DNA of 64,000 bases. It comes from Clytia hemisphaerica (Eukaryota > Cnidaria > Hydrozoa > Leptothecata > Clytiidae). Below are positions 52,200 to 64,000 of the stretch, piece after piece. The notes below the pieces were generated by a model, which was not told where the DNA came from, did not search any database, and was given only the letters and a program-made list of their open reading frames with translations. Both the position numbers and the translations under genes were made by a program. The DNA lies in assembly GCA_902728285.1 (NCBI GenBank), contig CACVBU010001035.1, positions 673,280 to 737,279 of the forward strand. The letters run 5' to 3'. Position 1 is the first letter of the stretch. The number at the start of each line of letters is the position of its first letter.

Positions 52200-53212
52200 A
52201 AGGGACCTAGAATTTTTTCTAGATTTCCTCAAACTCAGAGTAAGGCACCTTTCCTAAGTTCCTGGTCCGTCTCAGTTAGGGTAGAAAAAGATCAAACCAG
52301 AAAAATGCCCTCGAACTTCCCTCAAAGGGGAACAAAATCTATTAAAAAGCAATTATTGAGTCTCTGTAAGGTTTCCAAAATTACGAAAATCAAAAACAGA
52401 CTCCCTAAAAAGGTCATAAGTTCTTAGATTTGAACACAATTTTCGAAGACTCGATTTTGGGATTTCACTTGAGCTCCGAGTGGGATAAGACTTTTTGATT
52501 TTTCATCAATTTTGCACTAACCCATAAAATCTGTTCATCCCCATTGGTTTCTCGATGTTTCTTTCGATTCTAATACACTTTGTGAATTTATTGCCCAAAT
52601 ATAGTATTCCTCCTTCTTTAGAAATATTTTCCAAATCTTTTTTCACATTCTAGCACGTCGTCTTAGGTAGAGACAGTCCCGATTGGGAAAACCAAATTTT
52701 AGAATTTTCGGGAAAAATTTAGTGCAAATCAATTAAAGATTTCTTCCTTAATTTAAAACCCTCCATATCATTCTCCCTAAGATTAATTTTTTGACATTTG
52801 ACTTATACCATACCCATGTATCAGTGACCCGGTCAGACAGATCCACCCGCCCCAGTAGATAAACCCGCTGAAATAAAATGAAATCAAAATCCTCCACACC
52901 AGAAGAAATTTATGGCTCTTACATCTGCTTACATGGTCAATCCCTGACTTTTTTGAGAAGAGCGTAAATGTCTCCCTAACTTTTTTTATTGCCGACCCAA
53001 AAAAATATCAGCGTTTTGATTGGTCGAGAGCATCGAGATATTTGCGATATTTCATATTTCTTTAATCTGCAAATATGACCGCGTTGACTTTTGGGGGACT
53101 CGATATTTTACTCGTTCCGAGATTGCACCGATATTTTTCCCCGCCTAAAGGCTCGGAAAAATATTTCTCGTATTGCACTCGAAATCATGCGATAACTAGT
53201 ACTTATTCTTTG

Positions 53213-53215
<3 letters not shown>
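52200..53215. other. Noncoding stretch with a hairpin-rich patch
   Basis: No gene seen. 53000-53190 contains several self-complementary words (GAAAAATATTTCTCG, CGATATTTTTCC, GCATCGAGATATTTGCGATA), probably a decayed palindromic element. Confidence 0.45.

Positions 53216-53252
<37 letters not shown>
53216..53252. repeat. (ATT)n microsatellite
   Basis: About twelve ATT units. It could be the simple-repeat tail of the minus-strand LINE (AAT on that strand), but about 780 bp of unassigned sequence separates it from the reading-frame end. Confidence 0.9.
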
Positions 53253-53254
<2 letters not shown>

Positions 53255-54031
53255 TGTATTTCAGGCACTTCCATATATCTCAATGGCTATTCGTCCTATT
53301 TATAATAAGTAAACTAAATAAATAAATAAATTATTATGTAAAAAAAACTTTCAATTGCAAAAATATACGTACGACCAAAAGTTGATTCGCTGAATTGAGA
53401 TCCAAATTATAAATTGAAGCTTGGATAAAATTGTACAACTGCCCTATCTGGGCAAGTTGAAATACAGAGCTATATATCTCTTCAGTGAGGCCTATTCACT
53501 TCTGAAAGATATAACTCTGCAGGCAAGGCTTAGACCTCGGAGAAATTCTAAATGGTGGAGACTAAGTATAGTATCAGACAGTATTCATTAGAATTGGATT
53601 GAGAAATATGAAATAAATTAAAAATCAATAAAAAAAAAAAGAATTATCTTAAACAATAACTATTTGTCGGAACAAAAGAAGAGCAAAGTAGTGTTGTTGA
53701 ATGTGAGATTGATGCTTGAAAATAAGCTTGTGAAAAAAAAGAAGTCAGATCGTGATCGGCTATTGAAGGTAAAAAAAAACTCGATTGCTTGAAAAATGGC
53801 TAAACATGAAGTACTAGAAATATAATAATTTAAATTTGAAATATAGAAAATAAAATATTTATTATCTTATCGACAACTTGGGAGACTAGAGACTTAAAAG
53901 AAAATAGACAAAACTAGAAGTGAATTGCAGCTTGGATTGGAGAATTGTGGAGATATTGAATTGTTGTTGATAGAAGTCTTACTAGTAGTAGTAGTGATTG
54001 TTGAAATGTCGAATTTGTCGAGTGTCATAAA

Positions 54032-55600
54032 CTAATGTTGCATAATATATATTGCAAGACTAACATCTAATAAATATTTTTTTAAAGAATTGCGAAATTT
54101 AATAGAATCAACCTCTTCCCGAATAGCCTTTGGGAGATCATTCAAAAGGCGACTTGCCTTACCAATAAACAGTTTTTCAGATACATTACATACATAATTA
54201 GAATCAATCTCTTCAACATTACGTGTTGGTCTACCAGCAGCTCTCAGATGGAAGCCCTTTAGGTATGATGGGAAATCCTCCAGATGAATCGACTTGTGAG
54301 CAAGTTTTAAGAGTTCGAATTCAACCCGCTGTTGCATTGGTAACCAGCCAAGGTTTATTACGTCCTCAGTTGTTGAATACTTTAGCGTTACAAAGGATGC
54401 GATTCGACATAGAAGCTTATCAAGTTTTTTGAATTGATATTGCGGAAGGTTCCAGAATAACGAGCAACAATAGTTGATCCTCGGTAACAATAGTGCTTCT
54501 GCGAGTTGCTTACGTAAGCGATACGATGCAGTGCGACGAAGGTATCGAAGAACATATAGCTTTGCATATACCGATTGACAAAGTTTGTTAACATGACCCT
54601 CCCAGTTCAAATTTTCGTCGAACTGAACACCAAGCAGTTTATATACGGTAACTCTTTCGACCAATTGATTTGTGTGATGAATATGGAAGGTCGGATGGGT
54701 TGGGTTAGCGAGATCGTGCAGCTTACCCATTCTGGAAGTCGATAGGAGCATGATCTTTGTCTTTTTGTTGTTGAACGCAAGATTGTTTTCGGTCGACCAA
54801 TCTTTGAGTTGATCTAGGCGTTGTGTCATTCTGATGATTGCGGCTGGTACTTCTTTAGGTCTACAATGTTCGTAATTTGTAGTATCGTCAGCATATTGGT
54901 TGGTACTACCACCCTCGACGTTGTCTTGTAAGTCCACGGTGTATAGATTAAACAAGATCGGTCCGAGGATGGAGCCTTGTGGTACACCAAACTGAACATT
55001 GCCTTGTTCAGACTGCTTGTCGTCGACCTGAACAAATTGCTTGCGATCGCTGAGGTATGATAACATGAGCAACGCGGCCTTGTCGGAGAAGCCGATTTTC
55101 CGTAGTTTGGTTATGAGTGTCTTATAATCAACCGTATCGAAGGCTTTCGAATAATCGAGAAATGCAGCGAGTGTGATTTCCCCTTTGTTCATTGCACCAA
55201 CGATATCATCTCGAATTTTCATAAGCAACGTTTCGGTCGAGTGACGTTTGCGAAAGCCAGATTGGGTTTGCTTATATATCTGATGTTGTTCAATGTAGTC
55301 TACGATTTGTTTTGCCATTAAACGTTCAAAAAGTTTGGAGAGTATGGGTAGCACGGTAACAGGTCTGAATTGATCTGGAGTGGTGGACTGTTCTGTTTTC
55401 GGAATAGGTGTTACTTTGCCGATTTTCCACTGTTGATGAAAGGTGTTTTCGGCGATACCTGTGTTGATTATATGCGTGAGTGGAGATGCGAGATGGTCAG
55501 CAATAGGTTTGATGAGTGAAACTGGAAGATTGTCGTATCCAGAAGAGCAGTCAGTTCGAAGGTTCTTGATTTCTTTGACTACTTGTTCATATGTGACGGG
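54032..55600 (-). pseudogene. LINE reverse transcriptase (CR1/Jockey-like), 3' part
   Basis: Open without a stop from 55600 to the stop at 54032. The upstream part reads GKVTPIPKTEQSTTPDQFRP, followed by LPILSKLFERLM. Counting from the residue at 55354, catalytic motifs are FLDYSKAFD at 65-73, GVPQGSILGP at 123-132 and QYADD at 153-157. This is the standard non-LTR retrotransposon order, with a long thumb and C-terminal domain to residue 440. The reading frame itself is undamaged; it is separated from its N-terminal part by the foldback insertion. A non-LTR element of this kind copies its own RNA at a nicked target. Confidence 0.9.
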
Positions 55601-56898
55601 GGTGTCAGGAAAATTGCCCCCGAGAAAATTGCCCCCCGGAAAACTGCCCCCCGGAAAATTGCCCCCCGGAAAACGGCCCCCCGGAAAATTGCCCCCTAGG
55701 AAAATTGCCCCCAGAAAATTGCCCCCCAGAAAATTGCCCCCTAGGAAAATTGCCCCCCGGAAAATTGCCCCCTATTTTTCCATTTTTCGAAACTAAATCT
55801 AACTCAATTTTCAACATTTGGGAGATTTTGGATTACGCAATTTTACGTGATCGCGTCTTAACGGATTAAGAGATCTAGAATATTTTGGTCCAACGGTTGC
55901 AGGTTGCAGCCGTAATTTTCATTAAGTTGACGCTTTTTATAAGGAATAATGTGGTTTAACCATGGAATACAGAGAAAGCGTTTTCTCTGTTTAGCGATAG
56001 TCAATTTCAATGTGTTTTATACTGTATTTCTTTCGCTATTCAAGTATTTTCTTTATGGTTTTACAAAATTTCTTGGTCATATGGAATGGATAACTTCATT
56101 CTTGCTATATTCCTCACGCTAACCATTGATCTGCTTTGCATGTTTTAGTTTTTAGTTTTTTCTTAAAGAAAAAAGACGCCTCAAAAACGACTTTTACAAG
56201 TTTTGTATGAGGTGGAGAAAGATAGTCGAGTAATAAAATCACTTTCAAAAAAATCTTTCCCCATTTCTTAACCCTAAGCGCCCTATCCGTGCTATCTTAA
56301 GCTAAGGGAACTAATTTTTACTAACATGCCAAAATAAGTTGTGGGAACTATTTAAATTAAAATTTCAGTTTTCTTGGCTAAATAACCCCTGAAATTCAAC
56401 AAAGTTGCTCAAAATAAGATGAAATAGAACAGATTTGCGCTGTCATTCGCTAAAATTAATTCCAACCACAGTTAAAAAATTAATTTTTCGAAAATTTTCT
56501 ACCCAGGACATTGTTGATCCAACCCCTCCTCCGCTTATCAATTTTTCGGAATCTGAAACTTCTTTTTTGTACGGATTATGCTGTTTTAGCCTTTTTTCCA
56601 ATCCACCCCCGCTGACCCCCGTTTAATAGGTACCCTAAGAGTAATTCAAAACTACTTAATTTTACAGCTACAATGGCCATTTGAAGTTTCATTGGATTTT
56701 ATAAAAAAGTGGAAAAAAAGATGGGGGGGGGCAATTTTCCGGGGGGCAATTTTCCTAGGGGCAGTTTTCTGGGGGGCAATTTTCTGGGGGGCAGTTTTCC
56801 TAGGGGGCAGTTTTCCTAGGGGGCAATTTTCCGGGGGGCAATTTTCCGGGGGCAGTTTTCCGGGGGGCAATTTTCTCGGGGGCAATTTTCCTAGAACC
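55601..56898. mobile_element. Foldback-like element with minisatellite TIRs, inserted in the LINE
   Basis: Both ends consist of about 180 bp of tandem 16-18-bp units (GGGGGGCAATTTTCC and variants) in opposite orientation. Outer tips are GGTGTCAGGAAAATTG and the inverse of CAATTTTCCTAGAACC. An exact 8-bp duplication GTGACGGG lies at 55593-55600 and 56899-56906. The interior (55780-56720) has no transposase. The TIR structure recalls FB/Galileo-type foldback elements; the 8-bp duplication also fits hAT or P superfamily. Reading frames through the arrays (KLPPGKLPP) are artefacts. Confidence 0.92.
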
Positions 56899-57203
56899 GT
56901 GACGGGTTGGAATTCGAATTCATGCTCAACATTTGTCGCAAGATCTTGAAGAAGGAGCTGGATTTCCTCGATTGAAGTTGGCTGTGATCCAAGGATTCTA
57001 GGAGCTGTTGAAATGTAGTGATCGTTTAATTCGGAGGGTTGAATATTGATAACACTTTTCTTTGGGTGGAGGATTCGGTGAATAAGCTTCCAGACTTCTT
57101 TTGGTTTTCTGGATGAGAGAAGTTTACGGTAGTAAGTTTTTAACGTAGTTTTGTTTCTCAACGTAATTAACACAAAGTTATCAAAATAATTCTTTTGCTG
57201 CAC
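56899..57203 (-). pseudogene. LINE ORF, N-terminal part, 5'-truncated
   Basis: QQKNYFDNFVLI, RKPKEVWKLIHRIL and EIQLLLQDLATNVEHEFEFQ form the region just upstream of reverse transcriptase. It is in the same frame as 55600 once the insertion and one target copy are removed (both flanks encode P-V-T at the GTGACGGG site). An in-frame stop lies immediately upstream, so the endonuclease domain is missing: typical 5' truncation. Confidence 0.85.
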
Positions 57204-59330
57204 TTACAAAGTTTTTTAAATTCAATTCATTCTCGTTAACCTTAAAGTCTAGACATCCTTGAAAACCTTAAAACAAACCGTACAACAAGAGCTGGGACAT
57301 AGAAAAGAGGCCACGAAGTTCAAAACTTTCGAATATGAGTTGAAATACAAAGATTTTCACCGGTGACGCAAACAATGACGTCTCCTCAATCACTGGTTGT
57401 TACGGAATATCGCTCTTCTTTCTAATGTATTGCCTCTGTTAGCTTAGTTCTTAGGATATAAAGATATCACAGCTTGGATTTAACAAAAAAGAGCACTCGT
57501 AGCGCAAAGTTAGGGTATTCAGCTACACTGACGCAAGGTCATTAGTTAAATCCTCGACTGCAAGTCATATTAAAGACTTCATACTTAGTACAAAAATGGT
57601 GCTTGATGCCTCCCTTCTTGGTGAAGGGTTAAAGAATAAGTGTAGAGTAATCCAGAGAGAACGAGTGACGCCCTAAATTACCTTCGGTTACCTTCGATAG
57701 CTTTCGAAAAAGGAGCCTTCATGTCCCCTTCGACTGCGGTCACAGACTTGAAATTGGGGTTATGAGGCCTGTAGTTGAAACCCGGTCGAATTTTACTATT
57801 TTCATAATAGCTCCAGTGGGTTTTCAAATTGCCAAATGACATCGGTTCACTGAGACAGCGGACGATGTATAAAGTGAGTCCAATTTTTGTCCGCGCATGC
57901 GATGATTTTCAGATCTAGTGCCTCTCTCCCCGGGATATGACTACGAATTTGATGGTCAAATAACGGTCAATTTCTGTCAACTAAAACGACAATATCAAAA
58001 TCAAAATGGAAAATAAATCCTTACCCCTTGCTGGCATCATATTTAGACGTCACCACGGAAAGGGCCAAAGGTTGAAAATCAAAAATTTCAAGGTTGGTAT
58101 ACTACTGGTCCGTCTATTCTCCACTTGAGTCTTTTGAATGGACATGTCATATTTCTGCACCATTGGACGATACAGAACCTAGGCAGAAAAAAAATTTTCA
58201 TATTTAGGCGAAAATAGAAAAAATGTAGTGAAAAAGAAATCTTTTTGACACGGCCGCAGATTATGGGTTCATCTATATGGTCCATCATAAAGAAAATCAA
58301 GTTAAAAAAACAACGTGCAGAAATGGTTTGAGACACGTAGTGTTACTGGCAAAATCTGCTTTAAATAATGTTTTCAACCTTGGATAATCTGACAAAAGGG
58401 GTAGAATATCAAAAAATGAAAAAGTAATAGATCAGCAACACATTCCTTTGATATCAATCATTAATTTCACTTTTTTTTCTCAATTTTTCAAACTTTTTCT
58501 TACGAGTTAGGACCTACAGATTTGAATACCTCCCTTAGAAAAAAGAGAAAAAACTAGAGCTGGTGTCCAACAAATTTGATTTTAAAGCATTTTGAGCAAA
58601 GCAGCCTTATAATATTGTCGCCAAAAATTACAACCAACTAGCAAATGCACTTTCAAATAACCCCTGAAGAGGGGATACTCGAAAATATATAGTTCTTAGC
58701 AATGCTCTTGTCCCTAAGCACACCCCTGTTTCTGTGCCCAGTGGGTGTTAAGCACCCAATGAGGTAAGAATTTAAAAATCTTAAATTCAATGGGGTGAGA
58801 AAAAAATTTGACAACTTTTTGCATGAGCTAAGTTTTGGTTTAGTGCTATTTAGAATCCGTTACATATTACTAAAGAAGAAGTGGTTATCTTGATCAGATA
58901 GATCCATTTTTGTACTGTGACAGAAATGTAATGAGGTTGGGAAAAGGGGGCTATTGAGAAGCCAGTCTGTTATATAAAATGTTATCAACTCTAGAACATT
59001 GTGATGTATCGACATGGTTTAAAAAGTTTAAATTTCTTTCAGTATCTGCGCAAGTGAGAAAGCCTCTCTCAAACTTGAAGTTAGAACCAAGGTATACAGA
59101 AAGGGAAAATAATTGACTTTTAAAGAGGTACAACCATGGTTGTGCCGACGGAAAAATTTTTGATTTCAAGCCCTCTTGTTTGGCTAAAAGCACTTTCTTT
59201 TCCCGGACCTTGATGAGGCAAATTAAACATTTATTTCACACATACTCATGTCACGGACCCGGTGGTTCAACAATCAAACTGCGGAAAAATCGGGTTAAGA
59301 ACACCTTCTCTCTATATTCATATTCTCTCT
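57204..59330. other. Noncoding stretch
   Basis: No supported gene. CACACCCCTGTTTCTGTGCC near 58720 resembles one end of the MITE at 50561 and is followed by GGGTGTTAAGCACCCA, a small hairpin. The remainder is unassigned. Confidence 0.5.
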
Positions 59331-59349
59331 ATGCACCCTTTGGTGTTAT

Positions 59350-60080
59350 TACATTCTTTCATAGCTAGAAATTCATTTTTTAACCCAAAAAGATTTTTTT
59401 ATGAAAGTCTGCTTCAACCGACTTTTGACTGTGGTAGTAACCTACTTTTAAGCAAAAAATGTAAACAAAATCTAATATAAAATCTCGAGAATAACACATA
59501 TTATTGGGCATATTTGGGCCAAATTTCCAAACATATGTGCTTATAAAAAAGTTGAAAAAAAAACAACAAAACCTTAAAATAATGAAAAGAAGACCTGTAG
59601 AAATTCATCCAAGCAAAAAGTACACTGCATTTCAGCGGAATAGGACAATTTTTAAGCTTTTCAGACCAGTAAAAATATTTTTTTTCCAATGTGCTTATAA
59701 ATAAATTACGAATTTGGCCCAGTTCTTGTAAAAAATATATCAACAACTCAAAATTTCAAACTTAAAGCCTAATCTTCTGTAAAGGTACAGTTTTAATAGC
59801 AAAAACACATCCATAAAATAGTGGTGATTCTTATAGCTAGAAATTCATTTTCTGAGCCGAAAAAAACTTTTTTACGAACCATCTCTTCCCTATGATGGTG
59901 ATCTGTTTTTATGGGAAAAATCAGAAATATTTAATGATTCAAACTCAAGGAAATCCCAAAAGCTCATTTTTGGGCATATTTTGGCCCAAATTGACCAAAA
60001 ATAAATAGGGCTTCTTCACTTTTGATTCTTTGTGCAAAATATCAGAAAGATTGAATGAGCCAATCTGGAGAAAAGCTCAA
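59350..60080. repeat. Interspersed repeat, copies 3 and 4
   Basis: Two diverged copies (about 59350-59720 and 59810-60080) share TAGCTAGAAATTCATTTT, TGGGCATAT-TTGGCC and CTTATAAA words with each other and looser blocks with 2800-3160 and 20850-21245. Confidence 0.6.
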
Positions 60081-60099
60081 AATGAACGAAAAACGGAGG

Positions 60100-62250
60100 A
60101 AAATGAACAACTGGAGTTTGTGAAATGTCTCACCAAACCCAATCAAACTATTGAGATCTTGGTGATGAACTGTTTTGATCGTCATGTTACCCTGGATCCA
60201 AACGACACTTGTAATCGTCAACACCGTGAACGTGCATACACTTGGTATGGAGGAACAAACTGAAAAATGGCACCTTCCCATTAACCTAAAACATTTGCAC
60301 CCAGAACTATAAGAAAAAGTGGAGGGGATCGTATATGAGTACAGTGATGTATTTTCAAAGGCTAAAACTGATATTGGTTATCTGAATAGACTCTGAAAGA
60401 TTTTGTTATGGGTATCAAATTATCAGACTCGACTCCTATCCATGTCCCATATCGCTGGTTACCCAAAGTCTGAGATATTCAAAACAGAGATCAAGAAGTC
60501 TCTTGCGAGACACACAAGAAGGCCATCGGATGGATCCAGTATCAAGTAAAGTCATTGAGAAGTTGAGATCTCCACCCACAAATATTGGAAATCTGAGAAG
60601 TTTGCTGGGATTTATAAATTGTTATCGCTTCTCCATCGAAAACTTCGCATCAAACTATTTGTACGACTTGTTGAGAACAGAACAAACAATTAAGCAGCAA
60701 TAAAAATCATCAAAGACACCCATTGTATGGACCGGACAACATCAACTCATTCTTGAGGAGATTTTGGAACATCACCAAAAGTCACCAAAAGTAATGCATT
60801 CCCAAATTTTGACAAGAAGTTTGTTTTGCATTGCGATGATTGTGAGAAAGGTTTGGGAGCGGTAATATACCAGGGAAATGATGATGCACAATTGAAAGCG
60901 ATTTGTTATGGTTCAAGGACTCTGTCACCATCTAAATAAAACTACCGCAATCATAGCGGAAAACTAAAACTCTTGTCTCTAAATTGATCGGTATGTGTAC
61001 AGTTTAAAGTCTACAACGACAACAATTCATACAGACAACTGCAAAATTAAACGCCATTGGGCTTAGATTGATAGCAAATTTGGCACAATATAACTTCACG
61101 GTGAAATATCTTCCTGGTAAGGATCACAAACACTGTGACTTCCCATCACGTTTACACGAATATAAAATGTGGAAGAAGGGAAAACAGAGAATTGGTAACC
61201 GTGTGGGAGCTTCGGGATCTACTAAAACGCTCAACCAATAATGGATTGATGGTGGTTGTACCTCAGACCAAGTAGCACTGAAAGATCAAAAGCTGAACGA
61301 AGTCTTGTCGTCTTTCCGTGAGTGAGGTTGTATATTTTTTAAACATCACACTGTTTAAAAAATATTTTCATTTTTATTTATTTATTTAAAGACAATTAAC
61401 TTTTGTTACACAAAAGACCCGTGCCGGGACTGGCTCCGGTAATAGTATATACTATATAGCAAATTTGTTCTAAAGTTTATAGTTGTACCCGAAGTTTTAC
61501 GGAGAGAATTGATACTATCGGTTCTACCAGACAATTCATGAAGGCTGAGGTCATCTTGGCGCAACAAAATGTTGCGACCAAGCGAAATAAGGATCTATTA
61601 GCCGGGTATGAAACCTAATATCCTGAACATGTCAAACATGTCACACAACTGTGTAAATGAATGTATTAAGAGCAAAACTCCCAATCGTAAACAAATAGCA
61701 CCATTGACTCCAATCAGGTCATTAAAACCATTTGAAATCATTGGGATTGATTATCTCAAGTTGGATAAATGCAACGGTAATTTTGAATATCTGTGGGTAG
61801 TAACTAAAATCAAACCAACAGTAACCAATCGATGATGGAAAGAGACAAACAAACGTCTAAAGGCCATCGTGAAACTCAAAAATTATCATCATGAATATAT
61901 CTGTTAGTAGTAACTGATCATTTCTCCCGCTTCAGTCAAACATTTGCAACTAAGAACAAGAAGGGAAAATCTGCTGCGGAGAGAATATTCAAGAATTGTT
62001 CAACAATGGAGAAAAACATTTGATAACGCAATCGAAAATGCTCAAAAACATCATGCGGTTGAAAACCAAAGATCCGACAAAACATCATTTTGTGAAAACT
62101 TGGTAGAAGGAGATTGTGTACTAATCAAAAACCTATCAGAAAGAGGTGGAACAGGTAAATTGAGATTTTTCTATAAGAATGAAATATATGCGGTGGTTGA
62201 AAAAGCTGAAAGTCTTCCTGTTTATATATGTTAAAGCAATTAGATGGAAA
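60100..62250 (+). pseudogene. Ty3/Gypsy pol remnant (RT edges, RNase H, integrase), heavily damaged
   Basis: In order and across shifting frames: a pre-RT segment (VYEYSDVFSKAKTD near 60335), a deletion where the RT core should be, the RT/RNase H connector RSLLGFINCYR (60590-60630), an RNase H segment near 60800-60950 (FVLHCDD, GLGAVIYQG), the RNase H end LPGKDHKHCDFPSRL near 61110, an integrase zinc-binding and catalytic start (GIDYLKLDKCNGNFEYL near 61745), and an integrase C-terminal segment (VEGDCVLIKNLSERGGTGKL near 62105). Multiple stops and frameshifts mean no protein can be made. Order and motifs place it in Ty3/Gypsy. Confidence 0.85.
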
Positions 62251-62753
62251 AAAGTCAAGACAGGGATGACAATTATAAAGAAAATCAAGAAACAAGGAAG
62301 ACATCAACTACTTTGACCCCTTCTTACTTTGACCCCTTCTGAAATTGAACCCACAGTGACAGCTATGTTAATCAAGCAACGGAAGTAAACAAGTTCAGCG
62401 TAGAATTTGCCTTTTTTGAAGCACAAATCATACATGCGGTACAGGATGAACCTACATCAACATCTGATAATTCAATCAGGCCTGTTGGTACTGTAGATGA
62501 TTTGGCAGTACCTTCTCATCTTAGTGATTCGAGCCAAGAGGCTCACTGAGTACTAGACTCGAGCGAATACTTCCATACAACTAACGGTGGGCTGATTGAT
62601 GACTCGAACAGACATATTTGTCACTTCAACACAACGTCGTTTTCCTCCTGTGAATGGCCCACCACCTCATGTATGCCTACGTTATCAAAGAGAACACTAT
62701 ACCCCGTGTGATAGGCCGTCTCCTATCACCAATTGTACTGCTATGATGGATGG
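62251..62753 (+). other. Gypsy region downstream of integrase
   Basis: Short open stretches (SIRPVGTVDDLAVPSHLSDS near 62475) suggest an extended pol C-terminus or an extra reading frame, broken by stops. CCTCCTGTGAATGGCCCACC precedes the minisatellite. Confidence 0.4.
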
Positions 62754-63300
62754 ATCACTTGGGTTGGATGTTGGTGGATCATTCGGTTGGATGTTGGTGG
62801 GTCAGATGTTGGTGGATCATTTGGTTGGATGTTGGTGGGTCAGATGTTGGTGGATCATTTGGTTGGATGTTGGTGGGTCAGATGTTGGTGGATCATTTGG
62901 TTGAATGTTGGTGGGTTGGATGTTGGTGGATCATTCGGTTGGATGTTGGTGGGTCAGATGTTGGTGGATCATTTGGTTGGATGTTGGTGGGTCAGATTTT
63001 GGTGGATCATTTGGTTGGATGTTGGTGGGTCAGATGTTGGTGGATCATTTGGTTGAATGTTAGTGGGTCAGATGTTGGTGGATCATTTGGTTGGATGTTG
63101 GTGGGTCAGATGTTGGTGGATCATTCGGTTGAATGTTGGTGGGTCAGATGTTGGTGGATCATTCGGTTGGATGTTGGTGGGTCAGATGTTGGTGGATCAT
63201 TTGGTTGGATGTTGGTGGGTCAGATGTTGGTGGATCATTTGGTTGGATGTTGGTGGGTCAGACGTTGGTGGATCATTTGGTTGAATGTTGGTGGGTCACT
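62754..63300. repeat. 38-bp minisatellite, about 14 units
   Basis: Unit GGATCATTTGGTTGGATGTT followed by GGTGGGTCAGATGTTGGT. Spacing of GGATCAT is 38 bp (62776, 62814, 62852). Because 38 is not a multiple of three, each pass shifts frame and all three frames stay open, producing a Trp/Gly/Val-rich repeat peptide. It lies inside the Gypsy element between integrase and the polypurine tract. Confidence 0.95.
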
Positions 63301-63745
63301 TAGTGGATGTTGGTTCAAACCTGTCGCTTTGCAATGAACAAGTTGAATACTAATACCCAACGGTGCTTGGTTTTGAAGTACGTCATAACGAGTTTACCCA
63401 GAACCTGACTAGCTTGGTATGTAGTGAAAACGCTGCTTGAAACAGTTCTTACTTTTTGATATTGAAGTGATCATTTAACTGTCATGTGGCTTGTAACTAA
63501 CGTGGTTTTTAATTAGTCTGAATAGGTCACTCCGACATTTTGAGATGTTGGCTATATTGAAGTGACGAGTTGGGTTGCCACTAGTAACGTGGTAATACGT
63601 TACTCAAGCATTGATCTTAGTTGTGATCCAAGTAATCAAGACTATTGTTAATGAACTGATGAATATTGATTATGTTATCACTCACTACAAAGTACAAATG
63701 ATTGTTTGCATTGAGAATCAAATAGTTTTGTCATTGGGACATGAC
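63301..63745. other. Noncoding Gypsy 3' internal region
   Basis: No open frame of note. Sequence is less repetitive and leads to the polypurine tract. Confidence 0.45.
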
Positions 63746-63749
63746 TCTC

Positions 63750-63767
63750 GAAGGGGGGGGGAGTGAG
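63750..63767 (+). other. Polypurine tract
   Basis: GAAGGGGGGGGGGAGTGAG, an all-purine run apart from one T, just before TGTGGAAATC. In LTR retrotransposons such a tract primes plus-strand synthesis and abuts the 3' LTR. Confidence 0.65.
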
Positions 63768-64000
63768 TGTGGAAATCACTATATCAATAATGTAGCTTTA
63801 TTTTCGTGTATATTGTGACAGAGATCTGAGCTCAAGGAGAGCAAGTGTGGAAAATACTAAATAAAATAAAAATGAAACATAAAAAGGGACTAAAGTCTAT
63901 TCACGATAAGTGTGCACTCTTTTTTCTTTTACCTATAACTTTTGAAGGAATTCTTTAATCTTTATAAATTAGGTATCGTTGGAGAGATATTTGAGAGTGG
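63768..64000 (+). repeat. Probable 3' LTR of the Gypsy element, truncated by the window end
   Basis: Starts TGTGG immediately after the polypurine tract, the expected TG terminus. AATAAAATAAAAATG near 63862 could supply a polyadenylation signal. No second LTR lies in the window to confirm the border. Confidence 0.5.

Noticed and set aside
53075..53305. 76-codon frame with an isoleucine run
   Set aside because: Driven by the (ATT)n microsatellite.
55443..56949. Pro/Lys/Gly-rich reading frames (KLPPGKLPP, GGQFSGG)
   Set aside because: Translations of the foldback element's tandem arms, partly fused to real LINE sequence; not genes.
62596..63337. Trp/Gly-rich reading frames of 75-195 codons
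   Set aside because: Artefact of the 38-bp minisatellite; all three frames are equally open.

Overview
The window is AT-rich animal-type nuclear DNA. It has short GT-AG introns, a TTAGGG-type interstitial telomere tract, a Crypton-like tyrosine recombinase with a telobox-like Myb domain, an Ngaro/DIRS-class retroelement, a CR1/Jockey-like LINE, a Ty3/Gypsy remnant and many short inverted-repeat elements. That mix suggests an invertebrate, perhaps a sponge or cnidarian, but nothing here fixes the species. No rRNA, tRNA or CRISPR array was seen, and most of the sequence is not intact coding sequence.

Layout. 1-2.2 kb: a 120-bp satellite next to an intact single-exon recombinase gene on the minus strand. 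2.2-12 kb: mostly noncoding, with interspersed repeats, a few weak exon candidates and several non-autonomous transposons, three with clear terminal inverted repeats (one with a perfect 9-bp target duplication). 12-43.6 kb: a graveyard of duplicated small exons from a gene family I do not recognise. The commonest exon is 72 nt, phase 0 and coiled-coil-like (24 copies, seven of them in tandem at 39.8-40.8 kb). Other exons encode further short helical segments, two related peptides ending HLMAA(I/V)PVI, N-terminal start exons and a PARP-catalytic-like fragment. Transposons have landed inside this array, and one insertion has its empty site preserved in a paralogous copy 9 kb away. An internally deleted Ngaro element with an intact tyrosine recombinase lies at 35.2-38.3 kb.

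43.6-53 kb: TIR elements, a 17-19-bp minisatellite carrying a TIR element, and long A-biased noncoding stretches. 54-57.2 kb: a 5'-truncated LINE split by a 1.3-kb foldback-like element with an exact 8-bp target duplication. 59.3-64 kb: interspersed repeats, a decayed Ty3/Gypsy pol region, a 38-bp minisatellite, and a polypurine tract followed by a probable LTR that runs off the window.

The intact or near-intact coding sequences are the Crypton-like recombinase (516-2156, minus) and the Ngaro recombinase (36772-37833, plus). Nearly everything else is pseudogenic, repetitive, or a single exon whose expression cannot be judged from sequence alone.
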